Assembly (NCBI GenBank): GCA_028714855.1
Contig: JAQTLP010000010.1
Location: forward strand, 1 to 64,000
From: Phycisphaerae bacterium
GTDB taxonomy: Bacteria; Planctomycetota; Phycisphaerae; Sedimentisphaerales; Anaerobacaceae
Reading direction: 5' to 3'
Length of the DNA stretch: 64,000 nucleotides
Part shown: piece by piece, positions 8,356 through 17,552 of the stretch
Numbering within the stretch: the first letter of the stretch is position 1
Layout: the number at the start of each line of letters is the position of its first letter
The notes under the pieces: model-generated
Told to the model about the DNA's origin: nothing
What the model saw: only the letters and a program-made list of their open reading frames with translations
Databases searched by the model: none
Program-made: the position numbers and the translations under genes

Positions 8356-10449
8356 ATGATTGTTTTTCTGGCAGACCTACAAAATTCCTACTATCGCTAC
8401 TTGCGAAATTCTATACCAATCGGCATGGGCTATGTCGCTGCGTACTTAAAAAGTCGCTTTGGAAAGGATGTTGATGTACACCTATTCCGCCGGTTTGAAG
8501 AAATATACGAAGCGCTCAAGGACACAACTCCGCATCTTGCTGCTTTTGGTTCCTACTGCTGGAATACCAAACTCACTCTTAACACAGCCAAGTATATCCG
8601 TGAGCGTTGCCCGGATGCGGTGACCGCAATTGGCGGGCCCGATGCTTCACCTTTCCCAGGCATGTTGGACAAGGATTTGTGTGCAAACCGACATGTTGAT
8701 TTTTATCTGCCGAACGAAGGTGAAGCGCCCGCCGCAAATCTTATGGAAACGCTTTTGAATCTAAACGACCCTGAGAAGGTGCGTCGGACTATGATTAGAG
8801 GCTGTCTTTCCCTTAAGCCCGGCACATCTGAGGTATGGGGTGAAGTGATAGACCGTTTTGAAGGTGATATTAATGAAATTCCATCACCTTACTTTGATGG
8901 TTTGATGGATCGTTTTTTGAGTGATATTGACTATATGCCAAGTATCCAGGTTACGCGTGGCTGTCCATATCAATGTACGTTCTGTGTGTCCGGCAAGAAG
9001 AACTGGTGCAAATTGAAGACATTTGATTTGTCGCGAGTTAAAGCGGAAATCGATTATGTAGCTGCACGAACGAAAAATTCTTTTATGCGATTTGCTGATG
9101 AAAATTTGGGCCTTTTGCCGAGCCATCTCGAAATAGTTGAATACCTGATGAAAAAAAGGAAAGAAACCGGTTTTCCTCAAAGCGGCTCGATTTACACGGA
9201 TAAACACCTAACAGAGCGGGTCAAGCAAATTGTCTTTCTGATGCGGGAGATTATACCACTTTGTGTCAGCTATCAGTCGTTGACGCCGGAGGTGCTGAAA
9301 AACATAAAACGGGTAAATCTAGGCGAACAAGAGGTGCAGGACGTTATAAAATTTGCGCGACAGAATAATCTAATTCTTGTAAGCGAACTGATATTTATGC
9401 TTCCCGGCGAGACCGTGCAGACGTTCCTGGCTTCCGTTCAAAAGTTGGTGGATCATAGGTTTGAGAGTATGGAGATTCAGCCGTTGCAGATTCTAAAAGG
9501 TACTGAGATGGATACTCCACAGGACCGTGCCAAATATGGCGTCAAGACTATGTTTGCCGCAGGTGAAAAGGGCTACACCAGACACCCTGCATTAGAGAAT
9601 ATCGAAATAGATGAGTGGGTTGTAGCTAATAACACCATCTCCAAAGAAGAACATTTCAAGACTCTGCGATTTATTTATCTTCTTGATTTTGCCCATTATC
9701 GAAGCTACCTCAAAGAATTTTTGTTCTTTTTTGAATGTCATGGCGTTCGTACCACAAAGCTTCTTATGCGAATTGTTGATAGTCCTGATACTTGCCAGAT
9801 ACTCTCGACGACCGCAGCGAAATATGAAGCAGGAATACGAGAATTTCTTTATGAGACCCCTGAGCAAGTTGTGGATTACGTGCATAGGAAAATTGCCGGT
9901 GGTGAGGAACTATTGGGTTTCTACGACCTCAGGAGAACGATAATGGTAGAGCTTCTGATGGCCGATAAGTTCGCCAACGTAATTGATGAAATAGCTGCAA
10001 TTGGTACGATGATTTGCAAAGAACAATCAGGTAGCCTACCCGATGGCTTCGAAGATGAACTGGCAATAATCAAAGAGATAGTGTTCAATTCATTTATTCC
10101 TATACACCGCAGGGTACCGCTTGAGGTAACTGTCGAAAGCCCATTCGATGTGCGCGGCTGGATTGTGGACAATTATAGTAAACCTTTGTCCGCTTACAGG
10201 CTCAAAACCCCTGTCAAGTTAACCTTGAAGATACGTGGTTATAGTTTTTATGAAGATATATGGGCGATGCAGGAAACTGATCTGACCAAGTACCGAAAAG
10301 CTTTTCGTGTTTTCACATCAGCTAATCGTCGACGAGCTTTAGTCGCACCATCAGATTCAGAACCACAGCAAGCCAAATCAACCAAGGGTATAGTGGAAGT
10401 TGATGTGTCGAAAAAAAACGACGCCTCACTCGGTTCTATACGCAAATAG
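8356..10449 (+). CDS. B12-binding-domain radical SAM protein
   Basis: 697 residues. An N-terminal cobalamin-binding-like Rossmann region (about 1-150, with AAFGSYCWNT and AIGGPDASP) precedes the radical SAM barrel with cluster cysteines C203, C207 and C210 (RGCPYQCTFC). A long C-terminal part without recognisable motif follows, ending in a Ser/Lys-rich tail. A good ribosome binding site (CGGAGG, 8342-8347) fixes ATG 8356. Such enzymes do methylations, thiomethylations or carbon rearrangements on unactivated carbons. The tail contains an eight-A run (see findings). Substrate unknown; a sugar is suggested by the locus. Confidence 0.8.
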   Translation: MIVFLADLQNSYYRYLRNSIPIGMGYVAAYLKSRFGKDVDVHLFRRFEEIYEALKDTTPHLAAFGSYCWNTKLTLNTAKYIRERCPDAVTAIGGPDASPFPGMLDKDLCANRHVDFYLPNEGEAPAANLMETLLNLNDPEKVRRTMIRGCLSLKPGTSEVWGEVIDRFEGDINEIPSPYFDGLMDRFLSDIDYMPSIQVTRGCPYQCTFCVSGKKNWCKLKTFDLSRVKAEIDYVAARTKNSFMRFADENLGLLPSHLEIVEYLMKKRKETGFPQSGSIYTDKHLTERVKQIVFLMREIIPLCVSYQSLTPEVLKNIKRVNLGEQEVQDVIKFARQNNLILVSELIFMLPGETVQTFLASVQKLVDHRFESMEIQPLQILKGTEMDTPQDRAKYGVKTMFAAGEKGYTRHPALENIEIDEWVVANNTISKEEHFKTLRFIYLLDFAHYRSYLKEFLFFFECHGVRTTKLLMRIVDSPDTCQILSTTAAKYEAGIREFLYETPEQVVDYVHRKIAGGEELLGFYDLRRTIMVELLMADKFANVIDEIAAIGTMICKEQSGSLPDGFEDELAIIKEIVFNSFIPIHRRVPLEVTVESPFDVRGWIVDNYSKPLSAYRLKTPVKLTLKIRGYSFYEDIWAMQETDLTKYRKAFRVFTSANRRRALVAPSDSEPQQAKSTKGIVEVDVSKKNDASLGSIRK

Positions 10450-10586
10450 CAAGTCATTTAAGCCGAGGACGTGGCATCGTAAAATTCGAAGCTACTGGAT
10501 TTAGTGGAGATGGCCAAGATGTTGATATCAAAAATGTGGTCAATATTGAAAGAGGAAAGGGAAATCCTTGGGTGTGTTAGCTTTAT

Positions 10587-10940
10587 TTGGCTAAACGTAA
10601 GTGCCTTATACAGCTGAAGATACTGATGAATTGTCCCCAAAACAGTTATTTCAAAATTTTTCTTGAAGAAAAAATCGTAGAAATGTGCCCATTTGAGGAA
10701 ATAGTAGTGTATAATAACCTCGAAAGAAAAGAAAATCAGGGTAGAGCAACTTACGTACCACTGGCAGAAACCGAACGGCATACGGAGGATACCTTTAAAA
10801 CAGGCTTTTTGAACCAGATGAGTTGTTTTATCGAAAATTTTGTATACCAGAAGAATGCATCTTTGGAGCATATTGAACATTTAGAAAAGGTAACGCTTTT
10901 TTGTGACACGTTAATTCGCTCAAGGAGATTCTATGAATAG
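10587..10940 (+). pseudogene. C-terminal fragment of a Gfo/Idh/MocA-type oxidoreductase
   Basis: A 117-codon open frame begins just after an in-frame TAG (10578-10580) and has no convincing start. Its sequence reads like the last third of Gfo/Idh/MocA sugar oxidoreductases: a strand segment FEEIVVYNNLE, then TGFLNQMSCFIENF and the closing helix IEHLEKVTLFCDTLIRS. The NAD-binding N-terminal two thirds are absent, and the upstream 140 bases hold no matching frame. It overlaps the kpsF-like start by 8 bases. I read it as a relic; a genuine small protein is the less likely alternative. Confidence 0.5.
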
Positions 10941-11982
10941 GGTAATTTCCAACATATCCAAAATGGAAACAAAGAAAAAAGCGGTAGTAGAGTTGCATCA
11001 GCAAAAGTCTAAAGATAAGTTCATATCCTATGCTAAGGAAGTATTTAAGATAGAAGCTGAAGCAATAACGGAGCTTTCACAGCGGGTTGATGATGTGTTT
11101 TCAAAAGCCGTTAAGGTGATATTGGAATGCAATGGAAGAGTAATTGTCTGTGGAATGGGCAAGTCCGGCATTATCGGTCGAAAAATATCGTGTACGTTGG
11201 CCTCGACAGGTACGCCGAGCTTTTTTATGCACCCAGCGGAAGCATTTCATGGCGACCTCGGTATGATAAAGAAAGAAGATATCTTGATGCTAATTTCATA
11301 TTCGGGAGAAACTGAAGAGATACTGAAAATTATTCCCTTCTTAAAGGGCAACGGTAACCGGATTATTTCGATGACAGGAAACCCAAATTCCACAATAGCA
11401 AGCAGCTCTCAATATCATTTGAATGTGAATGTCAAAAGGGAGGCTTGCCCGCTCAAAATAGCTCCGACCACTTCTGCCACTGTTTCTTTAGTGATGGGGG
11501 ATGCAATCACCATCGCACTAATGAGAGAAAGAGGATTTAAGGCCGAAGATTTCGCAAGATTTCATCCCGGAGGAAGCGTCGGGAGAATGCTGCTAACGAG
11601 GGTAGAGGATGTTATGGTTAAGAATAATCTGCCAATCATCACAGAATATTCTGATATAAAAGATGTGATTCAAGTTATGACCTCCGGCCGATGGGGTACG
11701 AGTGTGGTTGTTGACAGCAAGGAACATGTAATCGGTATAATCACTGACGGGGACTTACGAAGGGCATTGAGCAAACACGGGGATATACTGATGCTCAAAG
11801 CACGTGATATTATGACGAAAAATCCCAAGACTATTAGTAAAGACTTAAAACTTTATGAGGCTGAGAAGATATTCAATACTTACGAAATTATTACGCTACT
11901 CGTTTGCAGTGGAGAAGGCAAACTGCTCGGCTTGCTGTCAATTTCAATGGTTTGTACGCCGAAGACTAATAGGATTAGTTAG
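10933..11982 (+). CDS. KpsF/GutQ-type sugar-phosphate isomerase (SIS + two CBS)
   Basis: 349 residues. SIS domain at about 45-190 (VCGMGKSGIIGRKI, then FMHPAEAFHGDLGM and SYSGETEEIL) with the arabinose-5-phosphate isomerase signature HPGGSVGRML near 214-223. Two CBS domains follow (DVMVKNNLPIITE and DIMTKNPKTISKD). Start ATG 10933 has GGAG 10923-10926. KpsF makes arabinose 5-phosphate for Kdo in other bacteria. Next to pseI and SpsF-like genes it may serve another acidic sugar. The last ten residues diverge from the usual end. Confidence 0.82.
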   Translation: MNRVISNISKMETKKKAVVELHQQKSKDKFISYAKEVFKIEAEAITELSQRVDDVFSKAVKVILECNGRVIVCGMGKSGIIGRKISCTLASTGTPSFFMHPAEAFHGDLGMIKKEDILMLISYSGETEEILKIIPFLKGNGNRIISMTGNPNSTIASSSQYHLNVNVKREACPLKIAPTTSATVSLVMGDAITIALMRERGFKAEDFARFHPGGSVGRMLLTRVEDVMVKNNLPIITEYSDIKDVIQVMTSGRWGTSVVVDSKEHVIGIITDGDLRRALSKHGDILMLKARDIMTKNPKTISKDLKLYEAEKIFNTYEIITLLVCSGEGKLLGLLSISMVCTPKTNRIS

Positions 11983-12018
11983 AATCACACCGGGAAGTAA
12001 AGGATCAACGCGCCTTGT

Positions 12019-12075
12019 GAACAACATGTGATTGGAATAATTACCGATGGAGTTCTGCACAGAACTCTGAAATAA
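12019..12075 (+). pseudogene. Relic of a CBS domain
   Basis: Eighteen codons plus stop encode EQHVIGIITDGVLHRTLK, which matches the EHVIGIITDGDLRRAL segment of the upstream isomerase's CBS domain at protein level but not at DNA level. No start or flanking domain is present. It lies in the 129-base gap between two CBS-containing genes, so it looks like the residue of a deleted or recombined CBS gene. Confidence 0.55.
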
Positions 12076-12111
12076 TACCCAAAGGACTGATTAAGCTATT
12101 CGAGTATCGAT

Positions 12112-13101
12112 ATGATAGTAAGCGAAATAATGAACTCGCCGGATAAATATGTCTTAAAACTTCCGGTTGTGAGTCTGAAAGAATTAGCTGATGCTGTCAA
12201 TAACGGCAATGAAGGTGTGGTTTTTATCACAGATGGTACAAATATTTTGAAAGGGGTTGTAACAGATGCTGATGTCAAAAGATTTATCGCTAATGGAGAT
12301 ACCTTGATAGATAATATTCTGCATCTTATGAATACCAATCCGACAACCATTGATTCTGAATCAGATGCAAGTATTGCGCTTAGAATTATGAGGGAAAGGT
12401 CTATAAATGTTTTGCCTGTAATGATTGGGAATAAGCAAATCATAGGTATTTTAACTCTACAGAGCCTGCTTTCCGTGTCTTCTCCGGAAAGATTATATAT
12501 ACGGAATCCCGAGCAGGATTCAGAGAGCGATGAGAATATAGACAGGCATGTGAGTCGATATAAATTTGCAGAGGGTTTTTTAGGCAAAAATGGCATTTTT
12601 TTGGATTGTGCATGCGGCTCAGGTTACGGGACAAAAATATTATCAAGTAAAGCACAAAAAATTGTCGGTGCGGATTTTGCTCAAGACGCGATAGATTTTG
12701 CTAACTCTTATCATTCCGGGGAAAATATCGAGTATATTTGCAAAGACGTCGGCAGTCTATCTTTTGATGATTCATTCTTTGATGCAATAGTTTCTTACGA
12801 GACATTAGAGCATCTACCCCAAGATAAGTGTTTAAACTTTCTTAATAAAATATCAAACTGGTTAAAACCGGATGGTTTGTTTATCGGCTCATCTCCAATG
12901 CTTCGTTACAAGAATGGTCAGCCGTATATTACCAATGCTTATCACATAAACGAAATGCCAAAAGAGGAATTAATAAGGACATTTCATAAATACTTGAACG
13001 GCTTTAAAATTCATGTATATCACCAGAAACAAAACTCATTTGTTCCTTTGTGTGATGAAAACTCGGGATTCTGTATTATTGTCGCAAGAAAAAGAGGCTG
13101 A
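12112..13101 (+). CDS. CBS-pair / SAM methyltransferase fusion
   Basis: 329 residues in two parts. Residues 1-125 are a tandem CBS pair (VVFITDGTNILKGVVTD, then LMNTNPTTIDSESDASIAL and VMIGNKQIIGILTLQSL). Residues about 140-329 are a class I methyltransferase with motif I LDCACGSGYG at 164-173, GADF after the second strand, SYETLEHL and LKPDGLFIGSSP. CBS pairs usually bind adenosyl ligands, including SAM. In related sugar loci CBS pairs are fused to nucleotidyltransferases, so fusion to a methyltransferase is unusual. Substrate unknown. Confidence 0.8.
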   Translation: MIVSEIMNSPDKYVLKLPVVSLKELADAVNNGNEGVVFITDGTNILKGVVTDADVKRFIANGDTLIDNILHLMNTNPTTIDSESDASIALRIMRERSINVLPVMIGNKQIIGILTLQSLLSVSSPERLYIRNPEQDSESDENIDRHVSRYKFAEGFLGKNGIFLDCACGSGYGTKILSSKAQKIVGADFAQDAIDFANSYHSGENIEYICKDVGSLSFDDSFFDAIVSYETLEHLPQDKCLNFLNKISNWLKPDGLFIGSSPMLRYKNGQPYITNAYHINEMPKEELIRTFHKYLNGFKIHVYHQKQNSFVPLCDENSGFCIIVARKRG

Positions 13102-13103
13102 GT

Positions 13104-13982
13104 ATGAATCCCCAAAGAACGATCAGTAAAAACCTGAAAAGAGTTGATGAATTAATTGCTAAAAGCACAAAAATTACCGATGATGGTATTCCTCTACTGT
13201 CTTGGGTTGAAGTTAGTCTCACTGAATTTTGTAACAGAAAATGTGTATTTTGTCCCAAAATAGATGACTCTATCGCCCCTAATCTGAGATTGGAAATGCC
13301 AGAAAAACTCTGCAGGAAGATAGCAGAAGAATTAAAGGAGATAAACTTTGAAGGTACAGTTATGCTGGCTGGCTATGGCGAACCGATGGCTGCAAAGAGT
13401 TTAATAGGAGCAACAAAAGCCTTTTCCGCTGTTTGTAATACCGAGATTACAACAAACGGAGACTATTTGAGCGTTGAATCTATTAAGGAAATGATTGCCG
13501 CCGGAATTGGCAAAATTGTTGTGAGTATGTATGATGGAGAATTTCAAATAGCTAAATTTAAAGAAATGTTTACTAAGGCGGGTGTGGGAGAAGATAAATA
13601 TATTCTTCGTGATAGATGGTATTCTGAAGACCTTGGCTTTGGTGTTAAGTTGACTAATCGTGCTGGCGTAGTTAAAGTGGGACATCAAGGAGAGGTAGAC
13701 CCCAATAAACAATGTTTTTACCCGCATTATTCAATAATGATTGATTGGAACGGCGATGTTTTTTTATGTACACAGGACTGGCAAAGACGTGTAAAGGCAG
13801 GGAATTTGAACATTCACTCCTTATATGAGGTGTGGACATCCGACATCATGAGAAAATACAGAGGTCATCTTTATAAGGGGAAAAGAGACTTGTTTCCGTG
13901 TAATCAGTGTAATGCAAGGGGTACTTTGCATGGTAGAAAACATGCTGAGATTTGGGATAGTTATTATACTAAAAAGAAGTGA
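13104..13982 (+). CDS. Radical SAM / SPASM domain enzyme
   Basis: 292 residues. Radical SAM cluster cysteines C43, C47 and C50 (CNRKCVFC), a GYGEPM motif near 90-95, and a C-terminal SPASM-type set C204, C222, C266 and C269 that binds auxiliary iron-sulfur clusters. Starts two bases after the CBS-methyltransferase gene with no terminator, so it is cotranscribed. Such proteins in glycan loci are thought to oxidise or dehydrate aminosugars, and the next gene is an aminotransferase. Function beyond the family is inferred. Confidence 0.82.
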   Translation: MNPQRTISKNLKRVDELIAKSTKITDDGIPLLSWVEVSLTEFCNRKCVFCPKIDDSIAPNLRLEMPEKLCRKIAEELKEINFEGTVMLAGYGEPMAAKSLIGATKAFSAVCNTEITTNGDYLSVESIKEMIAAGIGKIVVSMYDGEFQIAKFKEMFTKAGVGEDKYILRDRWYSEDLGFGVKLTNRAGVVKVGHQGEVDPNKQCFYPHYSIMIDWNGDVFLCTQDWQRRVKAGNLNIHSLYEVWTSDIMRKYRGHLYKGKRDLFPCNQCNARGTLHGRKHAEIWDSYYTKKK

Positions 13983-14122
13983 AATGACATGTTTATAGCT
14001 ATTCAAAGTGTAATCCTGCACATTTTATGTTACGTAACACACCAAAATCAAATGCCTCAAATAGATCTACAATTTACCATATATATGTTATATCATAAGA
14101 GTTTATCGCCGGAGTATATTAG

Positions 14123-15562
14123 GTGGGAAAGAGTTTTGTTATGGGATTGAGCAATATCAGCGAAGAAGTTTACAACAAATTCAAGAACAGCCAGGCTAAA
14201 ACCATAGAAAGGTTGAATAGAGAATGTGTAAACAACTATGTTCTTAACGAACAATATGGATTAAACGATAAAAAAATATACATAAAGAAAGCTTATGGGC
14301 CCTATTTGGAAGACTTTGATGATAACAGGTACATCGATACCGCGATGGGAGGTGGGACATTTCTCTTGGGACATGCCCCCGCTTTTATTCTAGATCAGGT
14401 AAGAAAAAAAATTGACGATGGTACTTTATACACCATGCCAACGTTTATTCCTCATGAATTTGCAAAACTAGTCAGTAAATGTATTTCTCATTTCAGCAGC
14501 TTTGTCTTTTGTAATAGTGGTTCAGAGGCAACTATGCGTGTGATGAGAATTGCTCGGGCATTTACCAAAAAAAAGAAAATTGGCATTTTCAGTGGTGGAT
14601 GGCATGGCTCACACGATGGTAGTCTCGTAGGTGACAATTATGAGACTGATAAAGATAATCCTGGTTCTTATCTTCTATCCGGGGGCATACCGGAGGAATT
14701 TTTGAATTTGGTAGTACTGCTACCTTATAATAATGACAGGGCATTTGAAATTATTCTCAAGCATAAAAATGACCTAGCCTTGGTTTTTATTGAACCCAGC
14801 CAGGGTTCAAACCCAAGAGATGATGTTAAGGATTTTCTGCTCAAATTAAGAGATATCACCGCCGAGAATGATATTTTGTTAGGATTTGATGAAATAATCA
14901 CTGGATTCAGATTAGCTTTAGGTGGAGGCCAGGAATACTATAACATAAAAGCTGACATTGCAACCTACGGGAAAGCGGTTGGTGGTGGTTTTCCTGTAGG
15001 AATAATTGGTGGGCGGGAGGAAGTTATGAATGTGATAAAAAAGGACCATATTTTTATGGGTGGGACTTTTTCTGCGAATCCTATAACAACTTTTTCAGGG
15101 ATGATGGTATTGAAACACCTGATGCAAAATTCCGATACGATATATCCATCTATGTTTGAATTAGGAAATCTTCTCAAAACTCGGATGAATGACCTTTGTG
15201 TTCGAAAGAGTATTCCTATAAGAATGCAGGGCATCGGTTCCATGTTAAGGTTGATTTTTACAGACTATCCAATAAAATCAAGACGGGACCGGGATGAGTA
15301 TGAATGTGATAGAGGGATCCAGGATTTGTTTTACACCGAAATGCTGAATAGAGGGGTACACGTTGGAAGCAACAGAATAGTTTTTTTATCTACGGCTCAT
15401 ACGATTAGCGTGGTAAAAGAATTGATAGATATATATACAAACACTTTTGAGTATTTCTCAAAAAAAGGACTTTGGGAAATAGCCCTGAGTTGCCCAGTCA
15501 ATAATTTGAACCATCTGAGCCGTAAAGGCCTCGGTGGAATCGAAAAATATCGATATCCTTAA
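14123..15562 (+). CDS. Class III aminotransferase (glutamate-1-semialdehyde aminomutase-like)
   Basis: 479 residues, PLP fold type I. Phosphate-binding NSGSEA at 131-136, FDEIITGFR at 255-263, and the Schiff-base lysine K284 in ATYGKAVGGGFP. GTG 14123 is preceded by GGAG 14111-14114; ATG 14141 in the same frame is the alternative. HemL itself is usually near 430 residues and not in glycan clusters, so this is more likely a sugar or amino-acid-derivative aminotransferase. It lies 140 bases after the radical SAM/SPASM gene. Confidence 0.8.
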   Translation: MGKSFVMGLSNISEEVYNKFKNSQAKTIERLNRECVNNYVLNEQYGLNDKKIYIKKAYGPYLEDFDDNRYIDTAMGGGTFLLGHAPAFILDQVRKKIDDGTLYTMPTFIPHEFAKLVSKCISHFSSFVFCNSGSEATMRVMRIARAFTKKKKIGIFSGGWHGSHDGSLVGDNYETDKDNPGSYLLSGGIPEEFLNLVVLLPYNNDRAFEIILKHKNDLALVFIEPSQGSNPRDDVKDFLLKLRDITAENDILLGFDEIITGFRLALGGGQEYYNIKADIATYGKAVGGGFPVGIIGGREEVMNVIKKDHIFMGGTFSANPITTFSGMMVLKHLMQNSDTIYPSMFELGNLLKTRMNDLCVRKSIPIRMQGIGSMLRLIFTDYPIKSRRDRDEYECDRGIQDLFYTEMLNRGVHVGSNRIVFLSTAHTISVVKELIDIYTNTFEYFSKKGLWEIALSCPVNNLNHLSRKGLGGIEKYRYP

Positions 15563-15769
15563 TATCTATCTTTTTCAAGACACAATATTCTTGATGCGGT
15601 TGATTATTCTGGTAAGTTTTTATTCGACGATGGTATTTTAGTCCTGAAAAGGGGTAGGTACGAATGTCCGGGTTGATTCCCTCCACGGCAATTGGCAGTT
15701 TCAAATCTTCGTGCATCAGAAATTGTGCCCCTCTATTTGGTTCGCTGATTTAATTCGGGAATTTGGTTG

Positions 15770-17374
15770 ATGAACGACTTGCACTCCAATTTTATTCAAG
15801 CCAACAAAGAACAGTGGTCAAGGATTCCAGCAAGCAAAGGCTCAAATGGCGTGTTGCTCGTGGAAATGCACCATCATCCCATTATATCCCATGCCAATGC
15901 TGTTGTCGCACGTATTATAAAAGAGGCTAAGGAAATGAGTATTCGTTGGCTTGACAACAGCTATAAACCAGAGGTTCAGCAGCGTTTGATGTCTTATGAT
16001 AGCACTTCACAAATCATCTATCCTGCTAAATTGTCACTGTTTGACAAATCAACTATCGGATTTAAGTTCGTATATCATGCTTTGAAGATATTGCTGACAC
16101 AAAATATTAAAGGTTTCTATTTAGACGGCGTTCCTTTTGGGGATATTCTTTATGATTCTTACTTAGTCTGGTTCAAGGTTGCAACTATTCACAGAGTCAA
16201 CAGGGGTGTTCTGAAGACTTTGCTGGCGTTGATTACAAGTTATTACCGATTCAAAAAGACTCTGCAGAGCTGTCATACATCAGCTGTGCTGGTATCGCAC
16301 CAGGTTGGATTATCTTCCGGAGTTCTGATGCGGACTGCTTTGAAACTTGGGTTGAAAGTTTATCTCCGCAGCGCAGGAAATAACAAATTGGCAATAAATC
16401 TATATACTTCACTATCGCAAATCTATCAATATTCTTACACACCTCGCCCAGTCGATGTGCGGCTGCTTGCCTCGCTGAGTCAGCAGAAGATGGACGAGGA
16501 GTTTAAGGATTTAGCTGCAAACAGAACACGGGGACTTGGCGACGAAGATGTCAGCAGAGCTTATGGCGAAGGAAAGAAAGTGTACAACTCGAAAGCTGAA
16601 TTCGCCCAGGAGTTTGGGCTTTCAAAGGATAAGCCGGTTGTTTTCGTGATGTTGCATGCTTTTAATGATCACCCTCATACGCACTTCGGCAAAATGCTTT
16701 TCAAGGATTACTATGACTGGTTTGTAAAAACGTTGGATTTTGCCAAGGGCAAAACAGATGTTAATTGGGTGTTCAAGGAGCATCCCACGGCTGCGTTGTA
16801 CCCTGCTAATGATATATCAATGCCGAGTCATTTTGTCGGATGTCCGAATCATATAGTTTTTTTGGATAGGGAATCACCCTTTAATTCACGGAGTCTTTTA
16901 AATTTCGCCCATGCAGTTATTACAGTACTGGGTACTGCTGGTATGGAGCTTCCTGCTCTGGGGGCAATCCCTTCGATCTTAGCTGGTGTTACTTATTACA
17001 GCGGCTTCGGGTTTTCCATAGAACCAGAAACTCAAGACGAATACTTTAAAACTCTCAGTAATATAGAGAAAATCGGTAAACTGTCGAAAGTCCAGCAGGA
17101 TACAGCTCGGCGGGTTTTTCTTTACATTGAAAGGTACTCTTATGTGCCATTTGCTTGGTCCCCGTTGTGCAGCCTTGAGGAAACTAAGGATCCCGACCTT
17201 GACAAATATTATTGGAGGCGCGTGATAGATTGTTATGGGGAAAATGCCGAAGTTCTTGTTTCCGAATTCCAAAGGTACGTCGAATATATCAGCAAAAAAG
17301 ATTTTTCCAGACTTGCGGGGCTGCAGTTTCTTGGGCAGGAGTATTACACAAGTGCAAAACAGGAAGGCCTGTGA
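15770..17374 (+). CDS. Capsule polysaccharide biosynthesis-like glycosyltransferase
   Basis: 534 residues. The C-terminal half carries the capsule-synthesis pattern: VFKEHPTAALYP, then HIVFLDRESPFNSRSLLNFA and VLGTAGMELPALGAIPSILAG, where the GTAG-E segment resembles the CMP-Kdo or nucleotide binding region of KpsC/KpsS-like enzymes. ATG 15770 follows a TTG in the same frame at 15767. No signal peptide or membrane segment. It probably adds an acidic sugar. Confidence 0.6.
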   Translation: MNDLHSNFIQANKEQWSRIPASKGSNGVLLVEMHHHPIISHANAVVARIIKEAKEMSIRWLDNSYKPEVQQRLMSYDSTSQIIYPAKLSLFDKSTIGFKFVYHALKILLTQNIKGFYLDGVPFGDILYDSYLVWFKVATIHRVNRGVLKTLLALITSYYRFKKTLQSCHTSAVLVSHQVGLSSGVLMRTALKLGLKVYLRSAGNNKLAINLYTSLSQIYQYSYTPRPVDVRLLASLSQQKMDEEFKDLAANRTRGLGDEDVSRAYGEGKKVYNSKAEFAQEFGLSKDKPVVFVMLHAFNDHPHTHFGKMLFKDYYDWFVKTLDFAKGKTDVNWVFKEHPTAALYPANDISMPSHFVGCPNHIVFLDRESPFNSRSLLNFAHAVITVLGTAGMELPALGAIPSILAGVTYYSGFGFSIEPETQDEYFKTLSNIEKIGKLSKVQQDTARRVFLYIERYSYVPFAWSPLCSLEETKDPDLDKYYWRRVIDCYGENAEVLVSEFQRYVEYISKKDFSRLAGLQFLGQEYYTSAKQEGL

Positions 17375-17552
17375 GGTCGAATTGAGGTGTTACCGGAGAT
17401 GAGAAGAAACAAAGGATTTGCCGAAAAACCCAAAAGTCTTTTAAGCGTATTTTCATCATGTAGCAGCGTTTCCACGTCTTTTTACAAATACACAGAAAAT
17501 GGCTGGAATATCAGCACCGGGAGCGGTAGCACTTATAGAAGTGGTTAAATAG

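Noticed and set aside
13988-14140. 50-codon frame between the radical SAM/SPASM and aminotransferase genes
   Set aside because: No ribosome binding site; it overlaps the aminotransferase start and shows no motif.
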